Part shown: positions 11,098 through 23,053 of the stretch, one piece after another
Numbering within the stretch: position 1 is the stretch's first letter
Layout of the letters: each line of letters opens with the position of its first letter
Notes under the pieces: generated by a model
Told to the model about the DNA's origin: nothing
Databases searched by the model: none
Seen by the model: the letters and a program-made list of their open reading frames with translations, nothing else
Position numbers and translations under genes: made by a program
Assembly: GCA_022836615.1 (NCBI GenBank)
Contig: MU405211.1
Coordinates: forward strand, 574,107-638,106
Source: Annulohypoxylon bovei var. microspora
Taxonomy: Eukaryota; Ascomycota; Sordariomycetes; Xylariales; Hypoxylaceae
Reading direction: 5' to 3'
DNA: 64,000 nucleotides

Positions 11098-12620
11098 CGA
11101 GTTGAGCTCAGCTGAGCCGAATCGGGTTTTGGTTGAAATGAGTGCGCGAGTTACATATCCTTTCTAGTTACGCTACATCATCACGCTTTTTACATGGCTT
11201 GGACGACTGACTCACTGCATGGCATGGCTACGGCAACGGCGAAGGCGTAATTTAGGGCACGGCGTGGCGTGGCGTTTGATATTTATATATGACATAGGTA
11301 CCTGAGTACATACATACTACTTGATTATATCTTTCTCTGTGACATTTACGATTATAGTATCGTACATATTCTCTCCGAGAAGACTTAAGGGTCGTACAGA
11401 GTTTGACAAATGCCCGTTTCATAATTGGCAGACTTAACCTCTTAATGATTGGAAAACACCACCCAGCCCGGCTTCATGATCACCTAGCTAGCCATTTATT
11501 CGATGCTGTTATAACGTTCGTTCCCCTTACCTACTCCCTAATGGATCCCGAGAATCTAATAAGAGGCTATCGCAAGTCTTCCAAAAAAAACATTATCATT
11601 ATCGCCTATGCAGCGCCTAACCAACTACATCTCTACCACGTTTCAAACACAATGTGCAGTGCATACAACAAGCTCAGCTTTCGAGTGGGATGGTTTGATA
11701 CCAATTCTCAAATTTATGGACTACATCTCCGTCTCCTACTCTCTCGCTTAGACCTTCCAAAATGCATCTTTCCTATTCTAGCCTGAGTGTTTCCTACACT
11801 GCTGCTTGCCACAGGCCTTCCAAAAAACGGCCGATGGGTGGATTATGCACGTAGGCCGGGTCCATATCATACAACGCAGCATCTCGCCTATCTCAGGGTC
11901 TCCAATCATCCGTCTTCTCACGAGGGAAGACGGAGGAAGACGGGGGGCAGGTTCCCCCACCTCTAGGCTTCACGCTCTTCTCCTCAGTCCTCCTCATCTC
12001 CTTCACTCGGCATGCTCAATCTGTCTGCTCGGAATCGTACGACGCTGGCTTGCTATCATTTCCCCGCCACAACGCTCGGGTAAAATATAGTAGGCTTCTC
12101 GACGACGACAAAAAGACATAAAATAAGAGGTATCACTGTGAGAGTTGAGACCGTTTCCGTGACTACCCCGTTGCTAAAAAAACACCTGGAGATGATGACC
12201 AATAAAAAATGAATTGTCCTCAGGAACGCCTTGGCCCGACCTCCGCAAGTTTCGCCATGCTGCATTTCGCCCCTTCGTGTCCGCGTCAGAGGGTTACGGG
12301 CGGGAATGAACAGTGGACACGTGTGATAAATAATCCAACCGCAAGGAAACAAAACATGTCTGCTATGCGTAAATGTTGCTTGCTCTGCTGTCAAACGAGA
12401 TTCTTGCCGGCCGCAAGCTCGTCATGCAACCTAGATTCCGGTACTTTCGAAAAGCAGTCCTTCGTGGTATCATTGGAGTAGAATTGAACGTAAGGAGATG
12501 AAGACCGTCTGGCGGACCTTCAGCAAATAGGAAAGTTATAAAGGGGGTGACAAACCCCCTCCGCTGATGCTCTCAGTGAGCTGCAAAATTGGCTTGGAAA
12601 TGAAAACGAAGGTGTGCCAC
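11098..12620. other. Intergenic, convergent 3' flanks of RecQ and KAR9
   Basis: About 1.5 kb separates two convergent stop codons. A chance frame at 11403-11786 has no protein-like features. A 7-bp stem-loop lies at 12542-12560 in the 3' flank of KAR9. No other gene or RNA was seen. Confidence 0.55.
12542..12560 (-). other. Short GC-rich stem-loop in the KAR9 3' flank
   Basis: AGGGGGT at 12542-12548 and ACCCCCT at 12554-12560 form a perfect 7-bp stem with a 5-nt loop, 61 nt past the KAR9 stop codon. It probably lies in the 3' UTR and could affect 3' end formation or mRNA stability, but a chance occurrence is possible. Confidence 0.4.
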
Positions 12621-15600
12621 TTAAAAGTGCCAGCGAGGTTTGTTGTCTTTTGGTATTCTCGACTCTGTCATACTGTTGCCCTTGCGCATAGCAGCACGGG
12701 CTGCGGCGGTAGCGTGTGGGCTACAGCGACCTGACTCCTCCTCTACTCTCGATTTAGGTTGAGGGAGTAAACTGCTGCGTCGGTTGGTTATAGCGAGGGA
12801 ACTAGCCGGTCGCTGCCTAATGTCACCAATACTGCCATTGATACTACTACCTGGCCTTGGAGGTTGAAGTGAGATTCTCCGGCTATCAAGAGTAGAGTTA
12901 GATACTTGTGTCACAAACCGAGGCTTGGCAGTGGGGTATCCAGAAGACGCGGCAGCATTAATACGATCGCGAAAGGAAAGCCGAGATGTGCTTTTCCTGG
13001 GAGGCGTATCTTCGGGGATTGGTGACGACGAAGCTGCCCTTGCTAATGGACTGCGAAGGGGAAGTTTGGAAACCCCGGTAGTTGGAGTTATCGAAGAAGA
13101 CGAGTATCCAGAATTAGGACTGTTCTTGGCGTATGGGCTTGGGGTGGTAAGGCTAAGCGGCTTGAAGTTGTGTCCAACGTCAGAATTGTTGGTGTTTGTA
13201 GACGCATTCCATCGAGGACGGTTGTCAGAGACGCTGGAACTAGACCTTGGGAGGCGAGTCGCCATAGGTGTGGCGCTGCCGCTTCGGGGTGGTGTCGTCA
13301 AAGTGGAAGTGCTTGACTGATAATATGTGGAATACCTAGATCCAGGAGGTCGTCGTGAAAGCGGGGGAGCTAAACTTGAACTACTTCTGCGGGCCCCCGA
13401 GGGCTGAGGCAGATGACTACCACCACTGCTGATGCGCCTCTTATTCTTTGATGACGGGGTAATCGGGTCCAGGCCTAGGCTAGACATGACGACAGACGAC
13501 GGAGGCGAACTTCCCGGGGTCTCGTTGCCGCTAGCAACGGTAGACCTGTCAATAGAGAGCATACTTGAAATCGAGTCACGCAGCTGTTGGTTCTGCTTAT
13601 GAGACTGAATCTCTTCCAGAATGACACTCATTGTCGCCATCGACTCTCTTACTTCTGCCCACTTTGACTGTAACTCGGTATGTAGCCTAAGGACTTCACC
13701 GTTCACAGTAAGCCTATCCTTGACACCTTTATCAATGATAGATAGCACGCGCTCGATCGCCGGCCCGTAATGTATCTTCTTCGCCTCGTAGCTTTCGATC
13801 TTCTTGCTCATCGCTGCAGGACTCGAGAGCTGCAAGCCCTGGTCTACAGCTTCACGCAGTTTTGCCATGCTTCGGTCCACAGACTCTATCATTTTCTGGG
13901 CCTGCCTACCGGCACCGCGGAACACCAAGACCCATTTATCCTCCCCTAGTTCCTTTCTCAAAGACTCGGCATCCTTCTCGAGCTTCATGTAGCTAGCTTC
14001 TAAACCTTCTCTCCTCATCTCGAGCTCCTCACAGGCTGTCGGGAATGCACCAAAGGCTCTAGCTTCGAATACGGATAGTCTCATGGGTAAGAAGTCTAAG
14101 GATGCTCTCAACGGCTGCATCCTTGCAAACAATGCAAGCAAGCTCGAGTCATCCTGGGTGAGAGTGGGAGTTCCTGGAGAGCTTGGGCTGAGCGGGAATG
14201 ATGGCACGCTATACCGGTTGTTGCGCATAACGGCCGGCGGCGTCTCCTCGACGATAGTCTCCAGGTCGCCAATATCAACTCCATCACCATTCGAAACTGC
14301 CATTATAGACTTATGGCGCCGTTCTTCCATTTCAAATATTAACCGGCTTAATTCATCCATTTCGTTCTGGATATCGCCGAGAACCATGTTCCATAGTTCT
14401 TCCCATTCCATCGCCGTCTCGACCTGGCCTTTAATGTTGTTCAAAGTAGAGCGAATCTTAGACCATTCGTTCATGATGGCCTCCATCTGCGTCACTGCCC
14501 TTTGCAGGTCATCGCTAGACACGCTGGCGATATCTCGCCGGTTTTGGAGTTCTTCGATCGCGGTTACGTAGACATTGATAAGCCCTTCGAATCTGGTAAT
14601 GGCATTCTCCACTTCTTCGTACCCCTCCCGACCACCGGCCGCTGCCCACTCCACGTCATCGTCGCTATCGAGACCTCCTATAACCTCGGAAGCTTTCGAT
14701 ATCCAGCTCCGTATCTGTTCGGCAGCACCTAGTAAGGCTTTTGTTGCAGCCTGGGCAGTGGGGATGGCGGCAACCTTGCTTGATAGTAATTCAGCATCAG
14801 GTAGCTGTAGCGCGGTAAGCTGGGCCAGTTGGTTAGCGAACGAGGCGCGGGATATTGTGTAGATAGACCCGGGCCGTTGAAGACCTAGGGGGTTGAAATA
14901 TGAGGGTAGATCGGGTGTAAATTCGGTAGAAGCTGTCCCCCCAGGTGGCGTATCTTTAGCTGGCACGGGGGGTGGCGTTTGGGAGTCATCAAGTTCTAGG
15001 GTCGGGACAGGGAGATTTCGCTCGAGATGTTCCCTACGCGTATCCAACTGCACCTTAGTGCCATTTCCATTCGTGTGGTCGGGCAATCGGTATTTGTTAG
15101 TGTCCATATCCAGGGGTGGAACTTCAGTTATCTCAGGCAAGAGCTCAGGCTTAGTAGAGGGTTCGGCCTGAAGAGATAGAGGCGGGGATGGCTTCTCCTC
15201 CTCGCTCGCGGCACTCTTCCTTCGAAATGAGTCGCGACTGGACTTGGACCTTAACAGCTGGAGAGGAGCACCAGCACCCTTCCAAGGACGACCGCGGCGT
15301 TCAATGATTAGTTCGTTGGAATTGGCTTGATGTTTCTGATCAAGAAATCTTAGCTGGTCTTCCGGCAAGCGGCCGACGTGTTCGTGGTTCGGTATTAGGG
15401 CCGAAGGTGATGAATGTCTCTGAGAACCGAAGCCTAGAGCTTTAAGACGAGCTGCTAATCCAGGAGAAGGTTTGCGCGGTTGATGATTTTTAGCTTTGAT
15501 AGTAGAATAATTATTGATGCTATCGACAGTAATGGTGCTGTTGTTAGCTGGGATAGGATTGAGCTGGACTAAGTCGGTCGGAACGTCAGAAAATGTCAAA

Positions 15601-15860
15601 AGTTGGATCGACGGGTCGGCGGCATTGTGTTGTTGAAGGTTAGTCAATCCTGGATCCGAAAAAGCGGAGGCCGTCGGTATGGGAGATTGGCGAGAAGAGG
15701 AGGATGCAGGTCGGGTGATATGATGTTGGTTTTGGTTTTGATTTTGGTTTCGGCCTTGGTCTTGGTCGTTCAGTGATGAAGAAGAAACTGGCGCCGTTGT
15801 TGCCACTGCTGCATCTGGTGGTGCTGTTGCAGCTGGGCCGGCTCCAGATGGGCCTGTCAT
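12621..15860 (-). CDS. KAR9: KAR9-like karyogamy/spindle orientation protein
   Basis: An intronless 1,079-codon gene runs from ATG at 15860 to a stop at 12621. The central part (roughly residues 330-770) matches the KAR9 family: alpha-helical stretches including EEVENAITRFEGLINVYV, EWEELWNMVLGDIQNEMDEL, and later helices around SYEAKKIHYGPAIERVL. Flanking regions are Ser/Pro/Gln-rich and probably disordered. Kar9 links microtubule plus ends (through EB1/Bim1) to myosin V and positions nuclei and spindles. Three S-x-I-P candidates for EB1 binding are present: SPIP at 59-62, SPIP at 946-949 and SRIP at 1067-1070, the last next to the C-terminal KPRWHF. A CDK-like SPLAR site precedes the second. 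The 5' leader (15900-15958) is almost pure purine on the coding strand. Confidence 0.93.
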   Translation of the reverse strand: MTGPSGAGPAATAPPDAAVATTAPVSSSSLNDQDQGRNQNQNQNQHHITRPASSSSRQSPIPTASAFSDPGLTNLQQHNAADPSIQLLTFSDVPTDLVQLNPIPANNSTITVDSINNYSTIKAKNHQPRKPSPGLAARLKALGFGSQRHSSPSALIPNHEHVGRLPEDQLRFLDQKHQANSNELIIERRGRPWKGAGAPLQLLRSKSSRDSFRRKSAASEEEKPSPPLSLQAEPSTKPELLPEITEVPPLDMDTNKYRLPDHTNGNGTKVQLDTRREHLERNLPVPTLELDDSQTPPPVPAKDTPPGGTASTEFTPDLPSYFNPLGLQRPGSIYTISRASFANQLAQLTALQLPDAELLSSKVAAIPTAQAATKALLGAAEQIRSWISKASEVIGGLDSDDDVEWAAAGGREGYEEVENAITRFEGLINVYVTAIEELQNRRDIASVSSDDLQRAVTQMEAIMNEWSKIRSTLNNIKGQVETAMEWEELWNMVLGDIQNEMDELSRLIFEMEERRHKSIMAVSNGDGVDIGDLETIVEETPPAVMRNNRYSVPSFPLSPSSPGTPTLTQDDSSLLALFARMQPLRASLDFLPMRLSVFEARAFGAFPTACEELEMRREGLEASYMKLEKDAESLRKELGEDKWVLVFRGAGRQAQKMIESVDRSMAKLREAVDQGLQLSSPAAMSKKIESYEAKKIHYGPAIERVLSIIDKGVKDRLTVNGEVLRLHTELQSKWAEVRESMATMSVILEEIQSHKQNQQLRDSISSMLSIDRSTVASGNETPGSSPPSSVVMSSLGLDPITPSSKNKRRISSGGSHLPQPSGARRSSSSLAPPLSRRPPGSRYSTYYQSSTSTLTTPPRSGSATPMATRLPRSSSSVSDNRPRWNASTNTNNSDVGHNFKPLSLTTPSPYAKNSPNSGYSSSSITPTTGVSKLPLRSPLARAASSSPIPEDTPPRKSTSRLSFRDRINAAASSGYPTAKPRFVTQVSNSTLDSRRISLQPPRPGSSINGSIGDIRQRPASSLAITNRRSSLLPQPKSRVEEESGRCSPHATAAARAAMRKGNSMTESRIPKDNKPRWHF

Positions 15861-18800
15861 TTACCCAAAATAGGTGATAGATGCTTTGTGGTATATATCA
15901 CCTTTTTTTCTTTTTTTTTTTCTTGCTCTTCTTCTTTTCTCTATCTTTTTCTTAATCCTAGGTTCCCTCGTTGATTGTTCGGATGAAGCAACTGTCTGTG
16001 TTGTTGCCCACTTCTTACTGCACTGCACAGACACAAATGAGGGACTCCTTGTTTTTCTCTGCAGCCACGGTGGATGATCTCCTATTTTTCTGGGAATGGA
16101 ATTAATGGAATTACACGTATGTGGTCGGAGGCGGAAAGGAATTGGCGTGTCGGACGAGACGTGCAAGTTTAATTGGTGCTCTGATTGGTGGGGGGAACGC
16201 GAATTTACATACCTCACGTATTACTAGGTATCGAGTACCGGATGTACTTATGTATACGCTTACCTATGGATGGATTTGCTTGTCGCAACTCCTTCACAAG
16301 TTCACTGCTCCTAGATTTTTGTACATCTAAGGAATACAGTACCCCCGAATGTCCACATACACTGAACCTTATGCAATGCAGTCAATGACTTTTTTTTGCT
16401 TTAATTCGGTTTTAATGAAATTTCAGGTAGGTACCCAAGGTAACACCTCCCCTTTTAGTATGCAGTAGCACCGGCAAGGGACATGCGAAAAGCTTCCACC
16501 ATTTGACTTTGTAAGGGACAGAGTGGGTCGAACCAAATTTGGAGTTGCGTTAAACCTTGTCCTTTTTAACAACCGTCCTTTAAATTAAATATATCGAAAA
16601 TCCTCGATAAACCTCGATAATTCTCTGCGAATCCTGATTCCTTCCGCTGGCTTTCTCAACTAAGAGAAACAGATCGAATCTGATAGGGAATGAATTTGGC
16701 GAGTTTGAGATTCGTCTTGTTCTTAATTAAGAGGTAGTACTTTAAAGTAGGACCGCAGCGGGCGAATAGACAAAGCAAACGAACATGATATTGATTCACT
16801 TTAGGAACCTCTTCTCATAATTCGTAAATAATGAAGGTAAAGAGAAATAAAATAATTCAAATTCGTCAGGGGTTTATCGATGTCCAACCGGTTCGCTTCC
16901 AAGCCTCTTTTAGTGGTCTTAGACTGTTACAATCGGTCAAAGTTGATCCAAAAGCAATAACTTGTGCGTATGTCACAATCCGGTCAAATCGGCGTTGACA
17001 TATGTACAGACGATACGACACAATACATTACATAAATAATACGGTAAAGAGGAGCGGGAAAATGATACGAAGGAAAACAAGATAACATGGTTCGGTACAG
17101 ATGCGTGTTGTTTAATTAAATAACAGGCAAGGCAATTCTAGAATCAAGAGTGTCCTCTCTCCGGGGTGATAGTCATTCATCCAGTTTCCGGTAATCTTGT
17201 TCAGTCGCAGTTCGGATTATTCGAGAAATATCCCCGGCAGCCCAGGAGCTCAGCTAGTGCCTCTTAATAAGAAAAATCCGCGTGGGGACGGCATGTCAAG
17301 TTAGTAGTACTACTATGTACCGCATATTGCTTAGACAGCTAGCAACACAACTATGTACTTACCTACCTATAATATACGTCAGACTGCTTTCCTGGACGAA
17401 TGCAAAATCCATCATTTCTATCGCTTTGTGACGAAGTTAAAGGTCTCACTCCTTATTCCATGTAACCATTATGACAAGCAACTATTAAAGAACTATGCCT
17501 CAGAGTGCCTCGTGCACGGGAGCCCTAGCATGCCACATGGGTTAGGTCAGGGCTTCGCCGAACCGTTGGTCAAAACTACTAGGACCAGGCTATTAGCACA
17601 ACCTATCTAAAAGTCAGTCTTGACCAGGGTCGGAGAGAATGTAAAATGAATAGTACAACGCCGCAGGTTTTCATAGAATGAGAATATAGGTATTCAGACT
17701 ATCTACATAGAAGTCTAGTATATCTGTTCGTAAACGTTCCCATCTATATAATTATGTAATACCTATTACCTAATAAGCTTATATCATTTGTAACGCTTAA
17801 GCGTCTCTTAAAACGGCAGTTCTCTTATATAAGACCTTAAAATAGTCATGTCTCTTATTGTACGTCATCCAGTCATCATAGAGCTACATATGTAAGAGAG
17901 GTAGGAAGGTACTTATACATGGATTTGATTAAAATAATTCAACTCAGCAACCGAAAGACAAAGCTTCTAGAAACACCGTCACATGCATTTTACGTTACCC
18001 TCATGCAGCGATTATGCAGATGCAACCTATCAAGCCGGAATCAACTACTAGTACTAATAAAAGAAGTGCTATCACTTGCAGGACTGACAACTGTCTGTGC
18101 TGTTTGCGGGGTGATTGGGCAATGGATTACTACCTGGGTAGGTATGTTATACATGGTATAGTCAGGTATTAATACATATCGACTGTAGTATCGATTTCGC
18201 AACATTCAACTCTCTCAATGACGAGGAAATAGGATATCACGATGTACAAGAAAAAAAGGAATCCAAAGGTACTATCGAATAATTGTGCAAAGAGGAATGT
18301 CATCAAATCTCGTTGCCCAGTCAGCCCAATGCGGTCCAAAGTATCACCTCTAATTAGCTTCAATACCTCAAGTAATTCCTACATATTACATGCCTACATA
18401 TGTCTATGTAGGTGGGTATGTATAACTAAAGCATTGATACCGAACAATCGTCAGATCCTCTTTCCTCGGCATTGTCCCTCCTCGGTTTACTCCACTACTT
18501 GGATCCATTGAATATGCAAAACATATATATAAATATTTAAAAATCGAAGGATTTGACAGCGTCTGCCGATACCAAGAACAAAAAGGGGGCAACAGGCAAC
18601 TGGGAGAACGGCTATTGGTTGACTCCTCGCCCGTTTCGTTTTACGCGTCTCCACACAACCGAGGACCGATTTGACGCGATAGAAGGTGCGTTGAATGATC
18701 AATGTATTAATTTCTATAGCCCCTTGCTCTTTCTCCAAAGTCCCACTCATACTCACAGACATATTACGCTAGGCACGAAGTGGTAAGATATCCCCCCATC

Positions 18801-19162
18801 GATCTCACAATCGAAATAGAGGAAACGGCGAACCCGTGTGACTGTTCGTCCTCCGACACATAATTCGATACCAACTTGTTTCACATTATTTACATACATC
18901 TTCATAGCGCTCGTAGACCCGACAAGCTCAAGCTCTCCTGGCGATTTAGACAACGCTGTTTTCTAATTTACATCTATCTAATCCGAAGCTGTTGAACAGC
19001 CTTGAGACACACTTTAGTTTGGCACTCGTGTTCTCCGCCCTTCCGTTACCAAATCGAGAGTCGCTCTGCGACTCGACCAACAACGAATATACCAAAACAA
19101 AACTATATCGCATACTCCCTGCCTAGAACTACTGAGACTCTCGGATCTCAGAATATCAAGCC
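15861..19162. other. Intergenic, 3.3 kb, divergent promoters of KAR9 and the 19163 gene
   Basis: Next to KAR9 there is a long C/T tract on the + strand (about 15900-15958), which would be a purine-rich leader for KAR9. Several TACCTACC/CTACATA/TAGGTA palindromic pieces occur (for example 16421, 17356, 18126, 18395). Frames of up to about 90 codons show no family likeness. No RNA gene was recognised. Confidence 0.55.
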
Positions 19163-20737
19163 ATGTCAACCAACCAAGAAGAGCGACCAACCTTCCGACG
19201 TGACTCTCCCTCGCCTGAAACAACACCGAGTGTAGCCCGAGGTGCTAAGAGGGCAGACTCGGCTCGATGTCTCTCGACAGATTCGTCCATTTCTCTCACT
19301 TCGAGTGCCGACAGCTCATATCGAGATTCGATAGGTGGTGATGCACGTTCCAGATTGTCTTCTTCGAGTTATCAGTCTCGAAGGTCAGACACCAGCATTG
19401 CGTCCTCGCGCCTATCGACCGGAAGCTTAGGTAGGACTCTAAAACAGCGTGGATATACAAAGCCGCAAGGAACAGATTTCGCATCCAGTGCAAGGCATCG
19501 AGAGAGCGTTCTGAGTTTGGGAAGCATCTCCCACCTCCAATACTATTTCGCTAGAACTGGACTGTTGGATGGGAAAGGGGGTCAACTAGCAAGAAAACGA
19601 CACCCCCGAGCGACCTTGGACCTATCGCAGTTGGATAGTCCCACCTTGTTAAGTCCGAAATTCGGTTCAGATGTTGATTCCTCGTACGCCTCGATGGGCA
19701 GTAGCCCAGATCTTGGTGCCCAGAACTTTATCGGCGGTTTCATGGTTGAATCTCCCACTGACGACCAAGATGGATTTTACTCCGATGAGTTTGAGGATCC
19801 AGACCCAGACGTCTTGCCACCAACCACGAGTACCTATAACCATCGGGAAAAGCACATCCCCAAACCTCCCACCATCGAGGAGCTAAAGGCGGATTTGACG
19901 AAGGCGTTAGATTCTGCTTCGACGGTATTAGTAGAGTGTACACCGTTATCTGCTAAGGCGGCCCTGGTTCGGCCCCCCAGGACACAAACGTGGTATGAAG
20001 TTCAAGGAGTGCAGTTGCTCGATGTGATGACATTAGCTATACGCGCTGCGAAGATATACTATACGGCACATGAGCACCCAGACCGTTTGGATTCTATCAA
20101 GTCCGAAAAGGAGATTCGTTCAGAGCTGCTTTCCGTCCTAGAGGTACTGAAACACATGGCAACTAGGAGTTTTGCTGGTGGTCCTCGTGGTGATGAGCAC
20201 AAGACGATGATATCCTGGATCGAAAGTATTCGCGCCATGCTTAGGAAGGAGGAAGAAATTGAGAAAGCTGAGCGCGACGAGAGGGCTAGCTGGACATGGT
20301 GGAAGGGAGACTGGTCCGGAAGGGAAATTGAGCGCGAGATTGCATTCCTCAGCTCGATCGACAACGAGGCTGAACCATTACCACCATGGACGCCAATTGA
20401 CAAAGCAGCACAGCTACCAACGCCGTTCCTGGAGAGTATGCAAAACGGACTGAGGCTTGTCAAGCTTCATAACGCCGCGGTTAGGAAATCTCGACGACGC
20501 TTCGGTGCCATTGGAACGTTCCACACAGATACGCAGAAGCCTTACAGATGTGCAGACAATCTTCGGTACTGGATTAAAGCAGCCGAGCTACGGTTTGAAG
20601 TTATGCTCAAAGTAGACGTGATGGGCGTAGTCTACAATACCGAACCCCAAGTATGGGTAGACTTCGAAGCAGCAATCTGGAAATGGTGTCGGCAAGTCAG
20701 AGAAGAGATCACCGCCGAATGGGAGAGCCAAGAATAA
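19163..20737 (+). CDS. Conserved fungal protein of unknown function
   Basis: This intronless gene has 524 codons, from ATG at 19163 to TAA at 20735-20737. Residues 1-110 are Ser/Arg-rich and likely disordered and phosphorylated. Residues 126-140 read QYYFARTGLLDGKGG, a block I associate with conserved hypothetical proteins of Pezizomycotina. Residues ~215-235 are acidic. The second half (about 235-520) looks alpha-helical with many Trp residues (SWTWWKGDW, CADNLRYWIKAAEL, WVDFEAAIWKWC). No catalytic motif, signal peptide or membrane span is visible. It is followed in the same direction by RPT4 after 0.9 kb. Expression as a real protein is likely; the function is unknown. Confidence 0.88.
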   Translation: MSTNQEERPTFRRDSPSPETTPSVARGAKRADSARCLSTDSSISLTSSADSSYRDSIGGDARSRLSSSSYQSRRSDTSIASSRLSTGSLGRTLKQRGYTKPQGTDFASSARHRESVLSLGSISHLQYYFARTGLLDGKGGQLARKRHPRATLDLSQLDSPTLLSPKFGSDVDSSYASMGSSPDLGAQNFIGGFMVESPTDDQDGFYSDEFEDPDPDVLPPTTSTYNHREKHIPKPPTIEELKADLTKALDSASTVLVECTPLSAKAALVRPPRTQTWYEVQGVQLLDVMTLAIRAAKIYYTAHEHPDRLDSIKSEKEIRSELLSVLEVLKHMATRSFAGGPRGDEHKTMISWIESIRAMLRKEEEIEKAERDERASWTWWKGDWSGREIEREIAFLSSIDNEAEPLPPWTPIDKAAQLPTPFLESMQNGLRLVKLHNAAVRKSRRRFGAIGTFHTDTQKPYRCADNLRYWIKAAELRFEVMLKVDVMGVVYNTEPQVWVDFEAAIWKWCRQVREEITAEWESQE

Positions 20738-21655
20738 GCAAAGATCGAGATATTTCACGACTTCACGCTTGTGGTGTTTCATCCGCGGACGCAAGAAGTT
20801 CTGTAGATGGAACTTCATAGTGTCTGGCCAGCGGACAGTAACACTGGACATCAATGGTTAGCGATCACACTAGGAGGACGCTATTGCATCACGATTTACA
20901 CCATATACCCCAAAGCATAGCATTGATGTTGATGTATTATTCCAACGCTTGTTGAGAGATTCATACCTACCTCAAGGATAACTAGTCATTAAACAATGAA
21001 GTTTCATATTTTCAATCCACTTCCACCATAGCCTATGCGAAGGTACTCTCAGTTTGTTTAGCTACATAGCTACATACCTACCTATGTAGGATTCGAGATA
21101 CACAATTTCTTATTCCTTGGAGAAATACCTAGGAAGATTACAATCTGTACATACAAATATTCCCTTTGTGATATGTGTGGTATGTGTGGTATTTATATTA
21201 TAGGTCTTCGTCTTCATAGCCATTACATATGATTAATGTTCAGGTTATTGCACTCAACTAGTTGAGCTGTATGTATGACTTAAGTTTCTATGTGCAATTG
21301 GATGTGCAATCGCATGCCAGACGTGTAGAACATTGAAGTATTTGAAGTACCTAGGTACCTTAATTGCGGCAGAAGTTCGGCTCGTAGAGTGGGTCTAAGC
21401 TTAGCAGGTCCGACCAGGCAAACGGGAGCTTCATCAGCTAGTACTGACGGTAATAGCAACTGCCTCGTCGTTTGAAGCTCCATCATAACCTTGAACCTTT
21501 TTATTGACTTTCGCAAAAACCACCTCGATTATTCATACACTCACATTCTATTCCCAACTTATTCGGTAACCAATCTTCCTTACGAACCAAGTCAACGTCT
21601 CTATTCCGTCCTCGTCACTTAATACTCCCTCCAACTCGCATCATCAACATACACT
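20738..21655 (+). other. Intergenic and RPT4 upstream region
   Basis: This 0.9-kb stretch separates two co-directional genes. It contains a cluster of palindromic CTACATA/TACCTACCTATGTAGG pieces at 21060-21090 and GTACCTAGGTACCTT at about 21348, and two TATGTGTGG units near 21175-21190. I looked for the yeast proteasome box GGTGGCAAA and did not find an exact copy. Confidence 0.5.
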
Positions 21656-23053
21656 ATGGCTTCGGAGCAAGAACGGGAGCACGCGCTCCAAGCCCTCCGT
21701 GCTAAACTCATCGAGTCGCGGGAGTGGGAATCCAAATTAAAGGCGCTGCGCGTAGAGATCAAGGGACTAGAGAAGGAATTCAACCAAACCGAAGAGAACA
21801 TCAAGGCTCTACAAAGTGTCGGACAGATCATCGGCGAAGTCTTAAAACAGCTGGACGAGGAAAGATGTACGTCGTCGTCACCCATCGCCAATCTCCGAGA
21901 AGATGATATGCTAACTTGATTCTGTCTTTTGTAGTTATCGTCAAAGCCTCTTCGGGGCCCCGCTACGTCGTCGGCTGCAGATCTAAAGTGGACAAAGTAA
22001 AGTTGAAGCAGGGAACCCGAGTGGCGCTCGATATGACAACACTCACTATTATGCGAATGCTTCCGCGAGAAGTCGATCCGCTCGTCTACAACATGTCACT
22101 AGAAGACCCGGGACAAGTCAGTTTTGCAGGTATCGGTGGTCTGAACGACCAGATCCGCGAGCTGCGCGAAGTCATCGAACTACCGCTGAAGAACCCAGAA
22201 CTGTTCTTAAGAGTGGGCATCAAGCCGCCCAAGGGCGTGCTGTTGTACGGACCTCCGGGTACAGGAAAGACGCTGTTGGCGAGAGCTGTAGCCAGCAGCT
22301 TAGAAACGAATTTCTTAAAAGGTATGCACAAGATCCTTGTCCTACGTTGCACGGATTCTATAAACTTTGCGGTTCAACTAACACGTCTAATTTCTATAGT
22401 CGTCTCATCGGCCATCGTCGACAAGTACATTGGCGAATCGGCACGGCTAATACGAGAGATGTTCGGGTATGCCAAGGAGCATGAGCCCTGCATCATCTTC
22501 ATGGACGAGATCGACGCCATCGGCGGACGACGGTTCTCGGAGGGTACTAGCGCGGACCGAGAGATCCAGCGAACGCTCATGGAGCTGCTCAACCAGCTCG
22601 ACGGTTTCGATTACTTGGGCAAAACCAAGATCATCATGGCAACAAACCGACCCGATACTTTAGATCCCGCGCTGCTTCGTGCTGGTCGCCTCGACAGAAA
22701 GCTCGAGATCCCGCTGCCGAACGAGGTCGGGCGTCTCGAGATCCTTAAGATCCACGCCCAGAGCGTCGTTACTGAGGGCGAAATCGACTTTGAGAGCGTG
22801 GTCAAGATGAGCGACGGCTTGAACGGAGCGGATTTAAGAAACGTAGTCACCGAGGCGTAAGTTTTTGCATTTCTTCCTATTTTGCGAGCCTTAGGCAGAG
22901 GCAGAGAGCATGATACTGATTTTGATAAATAGCGGTCTGTTTGCGATCAAGGCCTACCGGGACGCGGTCAACCAGGACGACTTCAACAAGGCGGTGCGGA
23001 AGCTGGCGGAGGCGAAGAAGTTGGAGGGCAAGCTGGAGTACCAGAAGCTATGA
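21656..23053 (+). CDS. RPT4: 26S proteasome regulatory ATPase Rpt4, four exons
   Basis: Exons are 21656-21866, 21935-22321, 22400-22856 and 22933-23053, giving 391 residues, the usual length. Introns are GTACGT...TGTAG, GTATGC...TATAG and GTAAGT...AATAG, and all junctions restore conserved sequence (EER/FIVKA, FLK/VVSS, TEA/GLFAI). The protein has an N-terminal coiled coil (residues ~5-70), an OB-like segment, Walker A GPPGTGKT at 176-183, Walker B DEID at 235-238 and C-terminal EGKLEYQKL. The block DPLVYNMSLEDPG before the AAA domain is characteristic of Rpt4/PSMC6 among the six Rpt paralogues. Rpt4 is one of six ATPases in the base of the 19S particle that unfold ubiquitylated substrates. 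Intron 2 (78 nt) has no stop codon in frame. Confidence 0.97.

Noticed and set aside
11403..11786. 127-codon + frame in the RecQ/KAR9 intergenic region
   Set aside because: No domain, no protein-like conservation and no splice partners; probably chance.
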